From Hyphomicrobium sp. (GTDB lineage: Bacteria > Pseudomonadota > Alphaproteobacteria > Rhizobiales > Hyphomicrobiaceae), in NCBI GenBank assembly GCA_025927515.1, contig JAICLG010000001.1, positions 1-34,843 of the forward strand: a DNA stretch of 34,843 nt. The letters run 5' to 3'. The position numbers and the translations under genes are program-made. The notes beneath the pieces were generated by a model. It saw only the letters and a program-made list of their open reading frames with translations, was not told the origin of the DNA and made no database searches. Shown here one piece after another: positions 33,292 through 34,843 of this stretch (positions are counted from its first letter, which is position 1; each line of letters begins with the position of its first letter).

Positions 33292-33400
33292 AGGGCCAAA
33301 GAACCGCATCTGGCCATCCGCGCTGCCGTTGACAGTTGCGCGCGATCAAGCTTCTGTCTTGTCCGGTTTATTCTCGCACACGGGGATCCCCGGCACTCAC

Positions 33401-34180
33401 ATGGTCCAGCTCACACTTCCGAAGAATTCCAAGATCCAACGAGGCAAGACCTGGAACAGTCCAGGCAACGGGGGCGATTGGAAGGAATTTCGGATTTATC
33501 GCTGGAACCCCGATGGCAATGAAAATCCTCGCATCGATGTCTACCATATCGATCGAAAACAATGCGGACCGATGGTCCTAGACGCGCTGATCAAGATCAA
33601 GAACGAGATCGATCCGACCCTGACCTTCCGCCGTTCATGCCGCGAAGGCATTTGCGGCTCATGCGCGATGAACATCGACGGAACCAACACGCTCGCGTGC
33701 CTCAAGGGCATCGAGGACGTCGCAGGCGCTGTAAAAATCTATCCGCTGCCGCATATGCAGGTCGTCAAAGACCTCGTGCCGGATATGACAAATTTCTACG
33801 CTCAGCACAGGTCGATCGAGCCGTGGCTCAAGACCGATACGCCGACGCCGCCGAAGGAATGGAAGCAGTCGCGCGAAGATCGCAGCAAGCTCGATGGCCT
33901 CTATGAGTGCATCTTGTGTGCCTGCTGTTCGGCATCGTGCCCGAGCTATTGGTGGAATTCCGACCGTTATCTGGGGCCGGCCATCTTGCTCCAGGCCTAC
34001 CGTTGGGTCGTCGACAGCCGTGACGAAGCAACCGGCGAACGGCTGGACAATCTTGAAGATCCGTTTCGCCTCTATCGTTGCCACACGATCATGAATTGCG
34101 CCAAAGCCTGCCCGAAAGGCCTCTCACCGGCCAAGGCCATTGCGGAACTGAAGAAACTGATGGTCGAGCGACGCGTCTGA
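33401..34180 (+). CDS. sdhB: Succinate dehydrogenase iron-sulfur subunit
   Basis: Electron-transfer subunit of complex II. The 259-residue product has the 2Fe-2S set in SCREGICGSCAMNIDG plus the Cys in TLACLKG, the 4Fe-4S set CILCACCSASCP and the 3Fe-4S set CHTIMNCAKACPKG with its partners. The ATG at 33401 starts MVQLTLPKNSKI, as in other Rhizobiales; the longer frame from 33329 adds an N-terminus unlike the family. The nearest G-rich site is about 15 bases upstream, so initiation may be weak. The stop shares one base with the next start (TGATG). Confidence 0.96.
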   Translation: MVQLTLPKNSKIQRGKTWNSPGNGGDWKEFRIYRWNPDGNENPRIDVYHIDRKQCGPMVLDALIKIKNEIDPTLTFRRSCREGICGSCAMNIDGTNTLACLKGIEDVAGAVKIYPLPHMQVVKDLVPDMTNFYAQHRSIEPWLKTDTPTPPKEWKQSREDRSKLDGLYECILCACCSASCPSYWWNSDRYLGPAILLQAYRWVVDSRDEATGERLDNLEDPFRLYRCHTIMNCAKACPKGLSPAKAIAELKKLMVERRV

Positions 34181-34623
34181 TGAACTGGAACTTTTTGCAT
34201 CGAGCACCGAGTGCCGCAAAGGAACCCGCCGTGCGGGACATTCTCGATCACATGGGTTTTCCCATCGCCGACTACGGGCGTTCCGTTACGTTTTACAAAA
34301 ACGCGCTCGCCCCGCTCGGCATCACCTTGTTGAAGGAATTCAAGCTTTCCGAGGATGGTGCTGACGGCTATGCGGGATTTGGCCGTGAGCGGCCGCAATT
34401 CTGGATCGGAACGGGTACGGCGCTGAAAGGACGGCTGCACGTCGCGTTCGCTGCCGCCAACAGGCAAGAGGTCGACGCCTTTTATAAGGCCGCTCTCGCG
34501 GCCGGCGGACGCGATAACGGCGCTCCCGGTCTGAGGCCGCATTATCACGAGAAATATTACGGCGGCTTTGTCTTTGATCCGGACGGCCACAATATCGAAG
34601 CCGTAACCTACGTGCCGGAATAG
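34180..34623 (+). CDS. VOC (glyoxalase/bleomycin-resistance) family protein
   Basis: Member of the vicinal-oxygen-chelate superfamily; substrate unknown. The 147-residue product has the betaalphabetabetabeta pattern: ILDHMGFPIADYGRSVTFYK (21-40, with H24 at a usual metal position), AGFGRERPQFWIG, and FVFDPDGHNIEAV near the C-terminus, where E140 is a second metal ligand. The start ATG overlaps the sdhB stop by one base, so it is coupled to the sdh operon; an alternative Met lies at 34252. Its association with sdhB may be operon hitch-hiking; no functional link is shown. About 20 N-terminal residues precede the VOC fold. Confidence 0.88.
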   Translation: MNWNFLHRAPSAAKEPAVRDILDHMGFPIADYGRSVTFYKNALAPLGITLLKEFKLSEDGADGYAGFGRERPQFWIGTGTALKGRLHVAFAAANRQEVDAFYKAALAAGGRDNGAPGLRPHYHEKYYGGFVFDPDGHNIEAVTYVPE

Positions 34624-34656
34624 CCGACCCAAACTAAGGGCGCTATTATACTCGAC

Positions 34657-34700
34657 AAAAAGAAATGGCCGGGGACGCGTATCGCTGTCGCCGGCCATTT
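34657..34700 (-). terminator. Rho-independent terminator for the minus-strand gene at the right edge
   Basis: AAATGGCCGG (34663-34672) pairs with CCGGCCATTT (34691-34700), extended by three more pairs after one mismatch. On - the stem is followed by C and five T (34661-34657), so it suits the partial gene ending at 34792. It could also stop + transcripts from the sdh operon, though no T-run follows on that side. Confidence 0.75.
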
Positions 34701-34791
34701 GAAAAGATTGACGCTTGAGTGCGCCCTACCTTCGACTGGTACGTTCCCAAGTCCGGATGCCCAGTCCAGAACCCGGGAGTCCCAAATCAGG

Positions 34792-34843
34792 TTAGGCAGC
34801 TCTCCTCTTTGCCGCCTTCTTCGCCGGCTTGCGCACCGTCTTC
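34792..34843 (-). CDS. Lys/Ala-rich C-terminal tail of a basic protein, partial
   Basis: Reading the - strand from the window edge, the frame gives KTVRKPAKKAAKRRAA and a TAA stop at 34794-34792. Only these 16 residues are visible. Such KKAA/PAKKA tails occur on histone H1-like proteins, extended HU proteins and other DNA- or RNA-binding proteins in Alphaproteobacteria. The parent protein cannot be named. Its stop is followed by about 90 bases without a gene (34701-34791) and then by a terminator on the same strand, which supports this as a real gene end. Confidence 0.65.
   Translation of the reverse strand, partial: KTVRKPAKKAAKRRAA

Overview
This window is chromosomal DNA from an alphaproteobacterium, most likely of the order Hyphomicrobiales (Rhizobiales); a Hyphomicrobium-like methylotroph is my guess rather than something the sequence proves. 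The evidence is the high G+C content, the aroE-coaE-dnaQ / secB / fxsA / timA / mltA / smr neighbourhood, acnA divergent from ccmABCDG, an ethylmalonyl-CoA-pathway type pair (CitE-like lyase and mesaconyl-CoA hydratase) beside sdhCDAB, and families such as DUF2794, DUF1223 and IalB. I found no transposase, phage gene, CRISPR array, tRNA or rRNA. Gene density is high and the composition looks even, so this is core genome, not an island.

Layout. 1-6104: the 3' part of shikimate dehydrogenase, then coaE and dnaQ on +; secB and fxsA on -; then timA, mltA and smr on + (cofactor synthesis, proofreading, protein export, cell-wall turnover). 6113-8738: a TrmH-type RNA methyltransferase coupled to an IalB-like secreted protein (-), a quinone oxidoreductase (+) and thpR (-). 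8791-12892: a tesA-like secreted esterase divergent from a YbbA/YbbP-type ABC exporter, a partnership also known in E. coli. 12997-14680: a Bax-inhibitor-1 membrane protein with a strong terminator, a DUF2794 gene, and a gene-free stretch of about 450 bases that appears to encode a structured RNA (6S-like candidate) ending at its own terminator. 14680-17623: an M3 oligopeptidase and a periplasmic thioredoxin-fold DUF1223 protein, convergent. 17878-23692: aconitase (-) divergent from ccmABCDG (+), the haem-export and thiol-reduction part of cytochrome c maturation. 23730-26911: pdxY, arsC, nhaA and a beta-carbonic anhydrase, co-directional on - (pyridoxal salvage, arsenate, Na+/H+ and CO2/bicarbonate homeostasis). 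27082-34623: CitE-like lyase, mesaconyl-CoA hydratase, a SodC-fold protein that has lost most of its metal ligands, then sdhC, sdhD, sdhA, an unrecognised gene, sdhB and a VOC protein. The right edge holds the Lys/Ala-rich tail of a basic protein on -.

How the genes fit together. The right half is organised around C4/C5 acid metabolism and respiration: the lyase and hydratase act in the route that turns acetyl-CoA into glyoxylate and propionyl-CoA (hence succinyl-CoA), succinate is oxidised by SdhCDAB, aconitase closes the TCA side, and Ccm matures the cytochromes downstream.

Best leads: the ligand-depleted SodC-like protein (29248-29778), the uncharacterised membrane-anchored protein inserted between sdhA and sdhB (32692-33291), the structured-RNA locus (about 14347-14597), and a perfect 17-bp palindrome overlapping a candidate promoter of the CitE-like gene (27041-27057).
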